NCBI GenBank assembly: GCA_016213595.1
Contig: JACRAA010000136.1
Span: forward strand, 1 to 5,877
Direction of reading: 5' to 3'
DNA length: 5,877 bases
DNA from: Actinomycetota bacterium
GTDB taxonomy: Bacteria; Actinomycetota; Actinomycetes; Propionibacteriales; Propionibacteriaceae
Shown: one piece after another, positions 1-5,842 of the stretch
Position numbering within the stretch: the stretch's first letter is position 1
Layout: each line of letters starts with the position of its first letter
Translations under genes and position numbers: made by a program
Notes under the pieces: generated by a model
Told to the model about the DNA's origin: nothing
What the model saw: the letters and a program-made list of their open reading frames with translations, nothing else
Database searches by the model: none

Positions 1-534
1 GGCGTCGTCCGCAACGCCACGAACATCGACGTGACCTGGATCGGTACGAACGCGGCGGACCTGTTCTCCGAGGCGCTCGGCGTTCCCGTCACGGTCCTCA
101 ACGACGCCGACGCCGCCGGGCTCGCCGAGATGGCGCTGGGCGCGGGCCGCCAGGCGGAGGGCGTGACACTCGTCGTGACGCTCGGCACCGGCATCGGCTC
201 CGCCCTGTTCCTCAACGGCAGGCTCCTGCCGAACACGGAGTTCGGGCATCTGAGCATCAACGGGATCGACTGCTGCCCGTGGGCGTCCGCGGCGGCGCGC
301 GTCCGCGAGGGACTGTCGTGGGCGCAGTGGATCTCACGCCTGCAGGACTACCTCGGGTACGCCGAGTTCCTCATCTGGCCCGACCTCATCATCATCGGGG
401 GCGGCATCAGCCACGACGCCGAGCAGTTCCTGCCGCTGCTCCAGCTCGACGCCCCGGTCGTGCGGGCACAGCTCGAGAACGACGCGGGGATCATCGGCGC
501 GGCCTGCGAAGCCCTTGCCGTGCAGCACTCCTGA
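1..534 (+). CDS. ppgK: Polyphosphate glucokinase (ROK family), 5'-truncated by window edge
   Basis: This is the C-terminal 177 residues of a ROK-family sugar kinase; the frame is open from base 1, so the true start lies upstream. The enzyme phosphorylates glucose to glucose 6-phosphate in the cytoplasm, using inorganic polyphosphate (and often ATP). Visible landmarks, numbered from the window edge, are: the catalytic-Asp motif NDADAAGLAE at 34-43; the phosphate-binding turn TLGTGIGSALF at 60-70; the NTEFGHL motif at 78-84; the PpgK-type segment ASAAARVREGLSW at 96-108; and the terminal PDLIIIGGGIS strand at 127-137. The Cys-rich zinc motif of regulator-type ROK proteins is absent, as expected for PpgK. 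Family members are about 250-270 aa, so about 80-90 residues, including the N-terminal phosphate loop, are missing. Two adjacent cysteines at 91-92 sit where I recall charged or small residues. The call is confident; donor preference cannot be read from sequence. Confidence 0.92.
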   Translation, partial: GVVRNATNIDVTWIGTNAADLFSEALGVPVTVLNDADAAGLAEMALGAGRQAEGVTLVVTLGTGIGSALFLNGRLLPNTEFGHLSINGIDCCPWASAAARVREGLSWAQWISRLQDYLGYAEFLIWPDLIIIGGGISHDAEQFLPLLQLDAPVVRAQLENDAGIIGAACEALAVQHS

Positions 535-552
535 GCTCCGCCGCCGGCAGGT

Positions 553-577
553 GTTCGAAGAGATGAGGGCGGGGTAC
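553..577 (+). promoter_or_regulatory. Possible stress-sigma (SigB/SigF-type) promoter
   Basis: GTTC at 553-556 is followed by a 15-base spacer and GGGTAC at 572-577. This resembles the actinobacterial SigB/SigF pattern (GTTT, about 15 bases, GGGTAY). It lies about 50 bases upstream of the start at 627, so a transcript would have a leader of about 40 bases. The -35 matches three of four bases. GGGTAC is not rare in this GC-rich DNA: it also occurs inside genes at 355-360, 703-708, 2251-2256 and 3083-3088. The position in a short intergenic gap is the main support. Confidence 0.3.
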
Positions 578-626
578 GGAAGTGTGAGGCCCTCTACGGG
601 GGTCCGTCCAGAGACAGGAGCACCTC

Positions 627-995
627 ATGGCCGTGACGAGCTTCCAGGACCTGCCGTTGGCAGACACCGACCGCGAGTGGGACGCCGACGCAGCCGAGGA
701 CCGGGTACGTCGCTGGGCCAAGGCCGAGGACGGGCCGAACGAGAAGTACCGCGACGCGTTCGTCTGGTACGACGCCGAGAAGAAGGAGAAGTTCACCGCC
801 TACAAGCTGCAGGTCGCGGACGTCATCGGCGGCAAGCTTGAGGTGGTACCGCGCGGCGTGATGGCTGCCGCTGCTGTCATGCAGGGGGCACGCGGTGGCG
901 TGGACCTCCCCGATCGTGACCGCGACCGGGTCAAGAGCCATCTGGCCAAGTACTACCGCAAGTGGGGCGACAAGGCCCCCTGGGAGCGCGTCTGA
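627..995 (+). CDS. Stand-alone prohead-protease-tail-like small protein, unknown function
   Basis: This 122-aa soluble, highly charged protein has no signal peptide or membrane segment. The start is the ATG at 627, with AGGAG at 616-620 six bases upstream. It opens with FQDLPLADTDREWDADAAEDRV (residues 6-27), then a YRDAFVWYD block at 41-49, the core VPRGVMAAAAVMQGARGGVD at 74-93, and a C-terminal HLAKYYRKWGDKAPWE at 105-120. From memory this is the conserved domain found fused to or beside HK97-type phage prohead proteases and also encoded alone in actinobacterial chromosomes; I believe it is catalogued as DUF6582, but cannot check. No capsid, portal or terminase gene adjoins it and no protease domain is present, so a prophage role is not supported. 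Its function is unknown; it may be a domesticated protein. It appears monocistronic, with a weak stress-type promoter ahead and a small hairpin behind. Confidence 0.85.
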   Translation: MAVTSFQDLPLADTDREWDADAAEDRVRRWAKAEDGPNEKYRDAFVWYDAEKKEKFTAYKLQVADVIGGKLEVVPRGVMAAAAVMQGARGGVDLPDRDRDRVKSHLAKYYRKWGDKAPWERV

Positions 996-1040
996 GCCTC
1001 CTCCACGGCGGACGTGCCGGGTCCGCGAGGGCGTCGAATC

Positions 1041-1060
1041 CCTGTCGTCACAGGACCTTT
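1041..1060 (+). terminator. Weak hairpin with short T-run, possible terminator
   Basis: CCTGT at 1041-1045 and ACAGG at 1050-1054 form a perfect 5-bp stem with a 4-base CGTC loop. The run ACCTTTT follows at 1055-1061. It lies 46 bases past the stop of the 122-aa protein and before the lipoprotein gene, which is the right place for a terminator. The stem is short and the T-run only four bases, so this is a tentative call. Confidence 0.3.
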
Positions 1061-1108
1061 TCCACAAGATCGGTTGCGGTGAGGTCGTGGGGCGCCGAGA
1101 ATGTGCCC

Positions 1109-1702
1109 ATGGCCCGCCCCCGCCGCCACACCCTGTACGCGACCCTGCTCGCGGCCCTCATGCTGGGCGCTTGTACGAGCACGCGTTCCCCCGTTCCCGC
1201 CACGTCTCCCCCTGCCTCGCCAGCTCAGCTGGCCAGTGCCAGTTCCACGTCGCCGGAGGACCAGGCGAAAGTGCTCGCGAAAGCAACCATCGAGAAGTAC
1301 TGGGCGACCTACACTCAGTGCTTGGAAGATCCCAACGCTCAACCCACCTGCTTCGACGATGTGGCAATTGCTATCGAGCTTCAGAAACTGCAGAACACGC
1401 TCTCGGGGGCCAGACAAGTTGGTTCGAAAGCGTCCGGCGCGATAAACGTGGTGTCGATGGACCTCGTCACCGTCGATTTGACCAATCGGGTTAATGAGAC
1501 ACCACCCACAGTCCCCTACGTTGTCTACCGTGTGTGCCTCGACGTGAGCCAGTTTCAGGTGGTCGACAAGGACGGCAAGTCCCTGATTCCTCAAACACGA
1601 AAACCCCGAGCTTCTGCAAGTATGAGTGTGGCCAACTACAAACTGCCGGACCCATCGCAATGGCGGGTCGATTCCATGGGGACAGAGGCCATCGCATGTT
1701 GA
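1109..1702 (+). CDS. Actinobacterial lipoprotein, putative NTF2-like, unknown function
   Basis: This is a 197-aa predicted lipoprotein. The N-terminus MARPRRHTLYATLLAALMLGAC has a twin-Arg-containing basic n-region, a hydrophobic core and a lipobox LGAC, with lipidation predicted at Cys22. A Ser/Pro/Thr-rich linker (23-50) follows, then a globular domain (51-197). That domain starts with a helix (KATIEKYWATYTQCLED) and contains VVYRVCLDVSQFQVVDKDG at 138-156, ending in Cys197. This layout resembles small actinobacterial NTF2-like lipoproteins, but I do not recognise a named family. The mature domain also has Cys71, Cys81 and Cys143, so disulfides are possible. I chose ATG 1109 because it places the signal peptide correctly; GTG 1103, two codons upstream, is an alternative. 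The ribosome site is weak (GAGA at 1097-1100). The stop overlaps the next gene, implying cotranslation with the secreted PKD-like protein. From about 1261 onward the GC drops sharply. Confidence 0.82.
   Translation: MARPRRHTLYATLLAALMLGACTSTRSPVPATSPPASPAQLASASSTSPEDQAKVLAKATIEKYWATYTQCLEDPNAQPTCFDDVAIAIELQKLQNTLSGARQVGSKASGAINVVSMDLVTVDLTNRVNETPPTVPYVVYRVCLDVSQFQVVDKDGKSLIPQTRKPRASASMSVANYKLPDPSQWRVDSMGTEAIAC
1684..1702 (+). promoter_or_regulatory. Internal ribosome-binding site and ATGTTGA stop/start overlap
   Basis: AGAGG at 1684-1688 lies inside the lipoprotein gene, seven bases before the ATG at 1696. The ATG at 1696-1698 precedes the lipoprotein stop TGA at 1700-1702, giving a 7-base overlap. 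This decides the downstream start over longer in-frame candidates as early as 1534. It indicates translational coupling and a fixed ratio of the two envelope proteins. Confidence 0.75.
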
Positions 1703-2538
1703 GAGGCCTAGCGGCCCTGACACTGGTCCTGGCTCTAGCTCACGTCGGCGCGCCTGCCAACGCGGCTGAAGGATTGGTCTGCAAGGAATACAACTCCGTG
1801 GCGCAGTCGTGCGTCCTGTGGGTCTCCCCAGACGGGGATTCAACGGCCGGATCACCGCAATCATCAGGAGGCTCTAGTTCCCTCCTAACCACCATTGACG
1901 GCTTCCGCTGCCGCCCAGGGAGTGTGATGGCTCCTCAGCCACAGAAACGCGATCCCGTATGGGAGGGACACAGCGACGGGGCGATCTACAACTGCTACAC
2001 GATCGGTACAGGTCAGACGAGTGTGCCGGCGGTGCTGTCGATCTGGCTCGCAGCCCCACCGGCTGCGCCGGATCTGGAGGCGCTCGCGCGCGCGGCCGTC
2101 TCGCAGATGGGACTCCAGGCGATCAGGATCGGCATCGTCCCGGAACCCCTGCCCGGCCGCGTCGGCATCATCGGGCTGCCCACGTGGATGTGGGTGGAGC
2201 AGCCCAGCGACAGCACCATGGGGCCGATCAGCCGTACCGCCACCGCCGGCGGGTACAGCGTCAGCGCCACGGCCCACGTGACTCACATCGAGTGGGCCAT
2301 GGGCGACGGCTCCACGGTCACCTGCACGGGACCGGGCACCCGCTATGAGGACCGGTACGGCAAGACTGCGTCCCCGACGTGCGGCTACCGGTACAGCCGG
2401 CAGGGCACGTACACGGTGCGCGCGACCGCGTACTGGGACATCTCCTGGACCGGTCCCGGCCAGTCCGGCGCGCTCAGCCTCGACCTCGCCAGCACAGCCA
2501 CCATCGTGATGGGCGAGATCCAGGTCCTCAGTCAGTGA
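1696..2538 (+). CDS. Secreted protein with C-terminal PKD-like domain, unknown function
   Basis: This 280-aa exported protein has a signal peptide MLRGLAALTLVLALAHVGAPANA with an ANA cleavage motif after residue 23. The segment 24-110 is rich in Ser, Gly, Gln and Cys. A middle part (111-170) contains the pattern IRIGIVPEPLPGRVGIIGLPTWMWV, typical of an actinobacterial secreted family I recall but cannot name. The C-terminal 185-280 resembles a PKD/Ig-like fold: IEWAMGDGSTVTC at 198-210 matches the WDFGDG-type signature, and GTYTVRATAYWDISW at 237-251 matches the closing strands. Six cysteines (29, 39, 72, 100, 210, 229) would allow three disulfides outside the cell. No transmembrane anchor or sortase motif is seen. 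The coupled lipoprotein suggests that the pair acts together at the envelope. Proteins like this are sometimes near Tad-type pilus genes, but none is present here. The first third is lower in GC than the rest. Confidence 0.82.
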   Translation: MLRGLAALTLVLALAHVGAPANAAEGLVCKEYNSVAQSCVLWVSPDGDSTAGSPQSSGGSSSLLTTIDGFRCRPGSVMAPQPQKRDPVWEGHSDGAIYNCYTIGTGQTSVPAVLSIWLAAPPAAPDLEALARAAVSQMGLQAIRIGIVPEPLPGRVGIIGLPTWMWVEQPSDSTMGPISRTATAGGYSVSATAHVTHIEWAMGDGSTVTCTGPGTRYEDRYGKTASPTCGYRYSRQGTYTVRATAYWDISWTGPGQSGALSLDLASTATIVMGEIQVLSQ

Positions 2539-2550
2539 CCTCCCGGGTCA
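2536..2550. repeat. Inverted repeat spanning both convergent stop codons
   Basis: TGACC at 2536-2540 and GGTCA at 2546-2550 are perfect inverted arms around TCCCG. The outer triplets are the stop codons of the plus-strand secreted protein gene and the minus-strand VOC gene. The gap between the two genes is only 9 bp. A 5-bp stem without T-runs is a poor intrinsic terminator, and the symmetry may be partly forced by TGA facing TCA. Confidence 0.5.
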
Positions 2551-3423
2551 GCCGAACGCCCCGATCTCGATCTTCTTCATGGCCATCAGTCGACCGAAGG
2601 AACCTGGCCGGGACATGATCCGGTCCAGGTCGGCCGGGACGAGCTGCCAGCTGACGCCGAACTGGTCCGTGCACCAGCCGCACTGCTCGGCCTCGGGCAC
2701 GTGGCTCAGCTGTTCCCAGTACCTGTCGAGCTCAGCCTGGTCGGCGCACGACACCATGAGCGAGACGCCGGGGCTGAACGAGAAGCCCTGTGACACCGGG
2801 GCTTCCATGGCGGCGAACCACTGGCCCAGCAGCTCGAAGTCGGCGAACTGGACAGAACCCGCCGCCGCCTCCTGCGTCTGCTGCTCGTAGCGCTGCATCA
2901 CGCCGACCTTCCCGCCGAAGACGGAGGTGTAGAAGTCGATCGCCTCACCCACGCGGCCGCGCTGCGTCTCCGTGAACATCAGGTTGGGCATGATGAACGG
3001 GCGCTGCGTGCCGTCGGGCAGCAGGTACAGCTGCCAGTTCACGCCGTACCGGTCCTCGACCCATCCGTACCGCCCGCTGTAGGGGTACTCGCCCAGCGCC
3101 AGCCGCACCTGACCACCCTCCGCCAGGCCCTCCCACAGCGCGTCGAGCTCAGCTCGCTGGTCCGGAGGGAAGTTGACCATGAACGAGATCGACGGGTTCA
3201 CGCTGACCTCGGGACCCGCGTTGATGCCCATGAAGCGGTAGCCGCGGATCTCGAACGCCACGGACAAGACGTCGCCGGCGAACTCCTTCTGGAACTCCAG
3301 GAGACCCTCTTCCGGATAGCGGGCGGTCTCGGCGACGTGCGTGTCGGGGAACACCCTCGAGTAGAACTCGGCGGCCTCCGCCGCCTTGTGGTCGAACCAT
3401 AGGTTGGGCACGATCCGCTGCAT
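2548..3423 (-). CDS. Double-domain VOC (PhnB-like) protein
   Basis: This 291-aa cytoplasmic protein is built from two tandem PhnB-like modules of the vicinal-oxygen-chelate fold (the family often labelled 3-demethylubiquinone-9 3-methyltransferase). Module 1 spans about 1-136 and module 2 about 142-265. Internal duplication is visible: RIVPNLWF (3-10) with a following EFYSRVF parallels FIMPNLMF (143-150) with a following DFYTSVF, and YGWVEDRYGVNWQLY (119-133) parallels CGWCTDQFGVSWQLV (248-262). The C-terminus GRLMAMKKIEIG is the usual family tail. The label as a methyltransferase is historical; no S-adenosylmethionine motif is present and the substrate is unknown. The start is ATG 3421-3423 with a strong AGAGGAA at 3431-3437, seven bases upstream. 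It is divergently placed from the PFK gene with a 118-bp shared control region, and convergent with the secreted protein gene. It appears monocistronic. Confidence 0.9.
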   Translation of the reverse strand: MQRIVPNLWFDHKAAEAAEFYSRVFPDTHVAETARYPEEGLLEFQKEFAGDVLSVAFEIRGYRFMGINAGPEVSVNPSISFMVNFPPDQRAELDALWEGLAEGGQVRLALGEYPYSGRYGWVEDRYGVNWQLYLLPDGTQRPFIMPNLMFTETQRGRVGEAIDFYTSVFGGKVGVMQRYEQQTQEAAAGSVQFADFELLGQWFAAMEAPVSQGFSFSPGVSLMVSCADQAELDRYWEQLSHVPEAEQCGWCTDQFGVSWQLVPADLDRIMSRPGSFGRLMAMKKIEIGAFG

Positions 3424-3489
3424 CGCCGGCTTCCTCTCGGTCGTTCACCTCGCTCGTATCCGCGAAGCGTACGTTCGGGCGCGGCCCCT

Positions 3490-3512
3490 GAGAAGGCTGC
3501 GAAAGCCCTCTC
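3490..3512. promoter_or_regulatory. Inverted repeat in the divergent control region, candidate operator or leader hairpin
   Basis: GAGAAGGCT (3490-3498) and AGCCCTCTC (3504-3512) are inverted arms around GCGAA, with one mismatch in nine. Transcribed from the minus strand, the mismatch becomes a G-U wobble, so all nine positions pair. It lies 29 bases before the PFK start and 66 bases from the VOC start. It could be a regulator-binding site for either gene or a hairpin in the VOC leader. No clear -35/-10 pair was found on either strand in the 118-bp gap. Confidence 0.4.
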
Positions 3513-3541
3513 GGCGCCACGATCAGCGCGAGAATGACGCC

Positions 3542-5791
3542 ATGACCAACCCTGAACGGATCCCACCGGCGGCCGAGCGGGTCGGCGCCGGCAAGCGCAT
3601 GGGGATCCTCACCAGCGGCGGTGACGCGCAGGGGATGAATGCCGCGGTCCGGGCGGTGGTGCGTACCGCGATGACGCTGGGCGCTGAGGTGTACGCGATC
3701 TACGAGGGCTACCAGGGCATGGTCGACGGGGGCGACGGCATCCGCAAGCTCGACTGGGAGGACGTCGGCAGCATCCTGCACCGCGGCGGTACGGTCATCG
3801 GCACCTTCCGCTCCAAGGACTTCCGCGAGCGGGCGGGCCGCAAGAGGGCAGCCGCCAACCTGCTGGCGCACGGCATCGACCGGCTCGTGGTCATCGGCGG
3901 GGACGGCTCCCTGTCCGGTCTCGACCAGTTCCGGGCCGAGTGGAGCGAGCTGCTCAGCGAGCTCGTCGCCGAGGGCGAGGTCACCCAGGAGACGGCCGAG
4001 GCTCATCCGGCGCTGATGTTCGCCGGGCTGGTGGGCTCCATCGACAACGACCTTGTCGGTACGGACATGACGATCGGTGCCGACACCGCGCTCCACCGGA
4101 TCGTCGACGCCATCGACGCGCTCGCCAGCACCGCCGCGAGCCACCAGCGCAGCTTCGTGGTCGAGGTCATGGGCCGGCACTGCGGCTACCTGGCGCTGAT
4201 GAGCGCGATCGCAGGCGGCTGCGACTACGTACTGATCCCCGAGCAGCCCCCCGCGGACGGCTGGGAGGAGCGGATGTGCGCGGCGCTGCGGCGTGGCCGG
4301 CAGGGGGGTCGGCGCGACTCGATGGTCGTCGTCGCGGAAGGGGCGCGCGACCAGCACGGGGAGCCCATCACCTCGGGCTACGTGCGGCAGGTCATCGAGG
4401 ACAACCTCCACGAGGATGTACGCGTCACCATCCTCGGCCACGTCCAGCGCGGCGGCTCGCCCAGTGCGTACGACCGGTGGGCGTCGACCTGGCTGGGGTA
4501 CGAGGCGGCCACCGAGGTCCTCACGGCGGTCCCCGGCACGGTCGGGCCAGTGCTGGGGTTCCGCGGCAACCGGGTGACGCGGGTCCCGCTCATCGAGGCG
4601 GTCGCCGACACCCGCCGGGTGCCGCAGCTGATCGAGTCCGGCGACTACGAGGGGGCGATGGACCTGCGCGGCGGCTCGTTCAAGGAGGCGTCGAGCATCC
4701 TCGCGGAGCTCGTCGAGCCGAGCCGGATCGACGCGCCGGAGCAGAGCAAGCGGATCGGGATCATGCACGCCGGCGGGCTGGCTCCAGGCATGAACGCCGC
4801 GGCGCGAGCGGCCGTACGGCTCGGCATCAGCCGTGGCATGAGGGTGTTCGGCATCCGCAACGGGTTCCCGGGCCTGCGCGACGGCGAGATCGACGAGCTC
4901 GGGTGGAGCGACGTCGAGAGCTGGCTGGCTGAGGGTGGGGCCGAGCTGGGCGTGCGTCGTACGGTCCCGTCAGTGGATGAGCTGTACCGGATCAGCCGCT
5001 CGCTCGAGGAGTCCCGCATCGACGCGTTGCTCATGATCGGCGGCTGGAGCGGCTACGAGGCGGCCGAGCTGCTGCACCGGGAGCGCGACCGGTTCCCCAC
5101 GTTCGGGATGCCCATCGTGTGCGTACCTGCGTCACTGGACAACAACCTCCCCGGGTCGGAGCTCGCGATCGGCGCCGATACTGCCCTGAACGTGATCACC
5201 GAGGCGGTCGACCGGATCAAGACGTCCGGCAGCGCGGCCAGGCGCGCGTTCGTGGTGGAGACCATGGGCCGCTACTGCGGCTACCTGTCGCTCATGGGCG
5301 CGATGTCGACCGGTGCGGAGCGCGTCTACCTGCACGAGGAGGGCATCAGCCTCGAGGCGCTCGCCGCCGACGTGGAGTGGCTGCGGCAGAGCTTCGCCTC
5401 GGGTCGGAAGCTGTTCCTCGCGATCCGCAACGAGAACGCCAACCCGCTCTACACCACGGACTTCCTCGGGCGGCTGCTGGAGCAGGAGAGCCACGGCACG
5501 TACGACGTGCGGCAGAACATCCTCGGCCACATCCAGCAGGGCGGTGCGCCGACCCCGTTCGACCGGCTGCTCGCGGTGCGGCTGGTGTCGCGCGCGCTCG
5601 ACCTGCTCGGTACGGAGCTGGATGCCGGCACCGCGAACAGCTACTACCTCGGCCTCGTACAGGCCAAGGTGTCCGCGGCGGGCATGGACCAGATGATGGC
5701 CGAGATGGACGTCCGACTCCACCGTCCGAAGCAGCAGTGGTGGCTGGCGCTGCGCCAGGTCCTCCGCGCGGTGGCCGACGAGCCGGCCTGA
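3542..5791 (+). CDS. pfkA: Tandem-duplicated eukaryotic-type 6-phosphofructokinase
   Basis: This 749-aa cytoplasmic enzyme transfers phosphate from ATP to fructose 6-phosphate, the committing step of glycolysis. Bacterial PFKs are usually about 320-340 aa; this one is two fused copies, like animal and fungal PFK (about 780 aa). The N-half (about 18-385) is complete: TSGGDAQGMN at 24-33, ATP loop GGDGS at 119-123, catalytic GSIDND at 165-170 with base Asp168, HQR at 201-203, MGRHCGY at 210-216, Glu266, and LGHVQRGG at 298-305. Gly at 121+1 and Gly165 favour ATP over pyrophosphate. The C-half (about 404-735) has GGWSG (500-504) in place of the ATP loop and SLDNN (531-535) in place of the catalytic motif. 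It keeps Arg568, MGRYCGY, Arg657 and His663, with Gln666 replacing Arg, so it is likely a regulatory sugar-phosphate site. The tail PKQQWWLALR (729-738) is also eukaryote-like. ATG 3542 has a weak GAGA upstream; ATG 3599 is possible. Confidence 0.95.
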   Translation: MTNPERIPPAAERVGAGKRMGILTSGGDAQGMNAAVRAVVRTAMTLGAEVYAIYEGYQGMVDGGDGIRKLDWEDVGSILHRGGTVIGTFRSKDFRERAGRKRAAANLLAHGIDRLVVIGGDGSLSGLDQFRAEWSELLSELVAEGEVTQETAEAHPALMFAGLVGSIDNDLVGTDMTIGADTALHRIVDAIDALASTAASHQRSFVVEVMGRHCGYLALMSAIAGGCDYVLIPEQPPADGWEERMCAALRRGRQGGRRDSMVVVAEGARDQHGEPITSGYVRQVIEDNLHEDVRVTILGHVQRGGSPSAYDRWASTWLGYEAATEVLTAVPGTVGPVLGFRGNRVTRVPLIEAVADTRRVPQLIESGDYEGAMDLRGGSFKEASSILAELVEPSRIDAPEQSKRIGIMHAGGLAPGMNAAARAAVRLGISRGMRVFGIRNGFPGLRDGEIDELGWSDVESWLAEGGAELGVRRTVPSVDELYRISRSLEESRIDALLMIGGWSGYEAAELLHRERDRFPTFGMPIVCVPASLDNNLPGSELAIGADTALNVITEAVDRIKTSGSAARRAFVVETMGRYCGYLSLMGAMSTGAERVYLHEEGISLEALAADVEWLRQSFASGRKLFLAIRNENANPLYTTDFLGRLLEQESHGTYDVRQNILGHIQQGGAPTPFDRLLAVRLVSRALDLLGTELDAGTANSYYLGLVQAKVSAAGMDQMMAEMDVRLHRPKQQWWLALRQVLRAVADEPA

Positions 5792-5842
5792 GCGGTTGAG
5801 GCGCTCCTCGCCACACCGTCGAGCTGTCTCAGAGGAGTAGCG

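Noticed and set aside
627..995. Prophage remnant
   Set aside because: Only one phage-like domain is present. No integrase, attachment repeat, capsid or terminase sequence is seen nearby.
1073..1102. TTGCGG and GAGAAT as a promoter for the lipoprotein gene
   Set aside because: The -10-like box would touch the start codon, leaving no room for transcript initiation upstream of ATG 1109.
953..1864. 303-codon minus-strand open frame opposite the lipoprotein and PKD-like genes
   Set aside because: There is no recognisable domain and its composition is Arg/Gly-rich. The plus strand has a signal peptide, lipobox and coupled start that explain the region better.
3386..3541. 52-residue upstream extension of PFK
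   Set aside because: The extension is Arg-rich, overlaps the VOC start region, and is not PFK-like. ATG 3542 leaves a normal short leader before the first conserved strand.
3534..3545. Three-codon ORF (ATG ACG CCA TGA) whose stop overlaps the PFK start
   Set aside because: It could be a tiny leader peptide giving coupling, but it is too short to distinguish from chance and has no regulatory codon bias.
3149..4768. Long 539-codon open frame on the minus strand opposite PFK and the VOC gene
   Set aside because: It lies antisense to two well-supported genes. Its translation is low-complexity (rich in Arg, Ala, Asp, Pro and Val) with no family signature, as expected of a GC-rich shadow frame.
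5798..5809. GAGG-CGCT-CCTC hairpin after PFK
   Set aside because: A 4-bp stem without a T-run is too weak to call a terminator.
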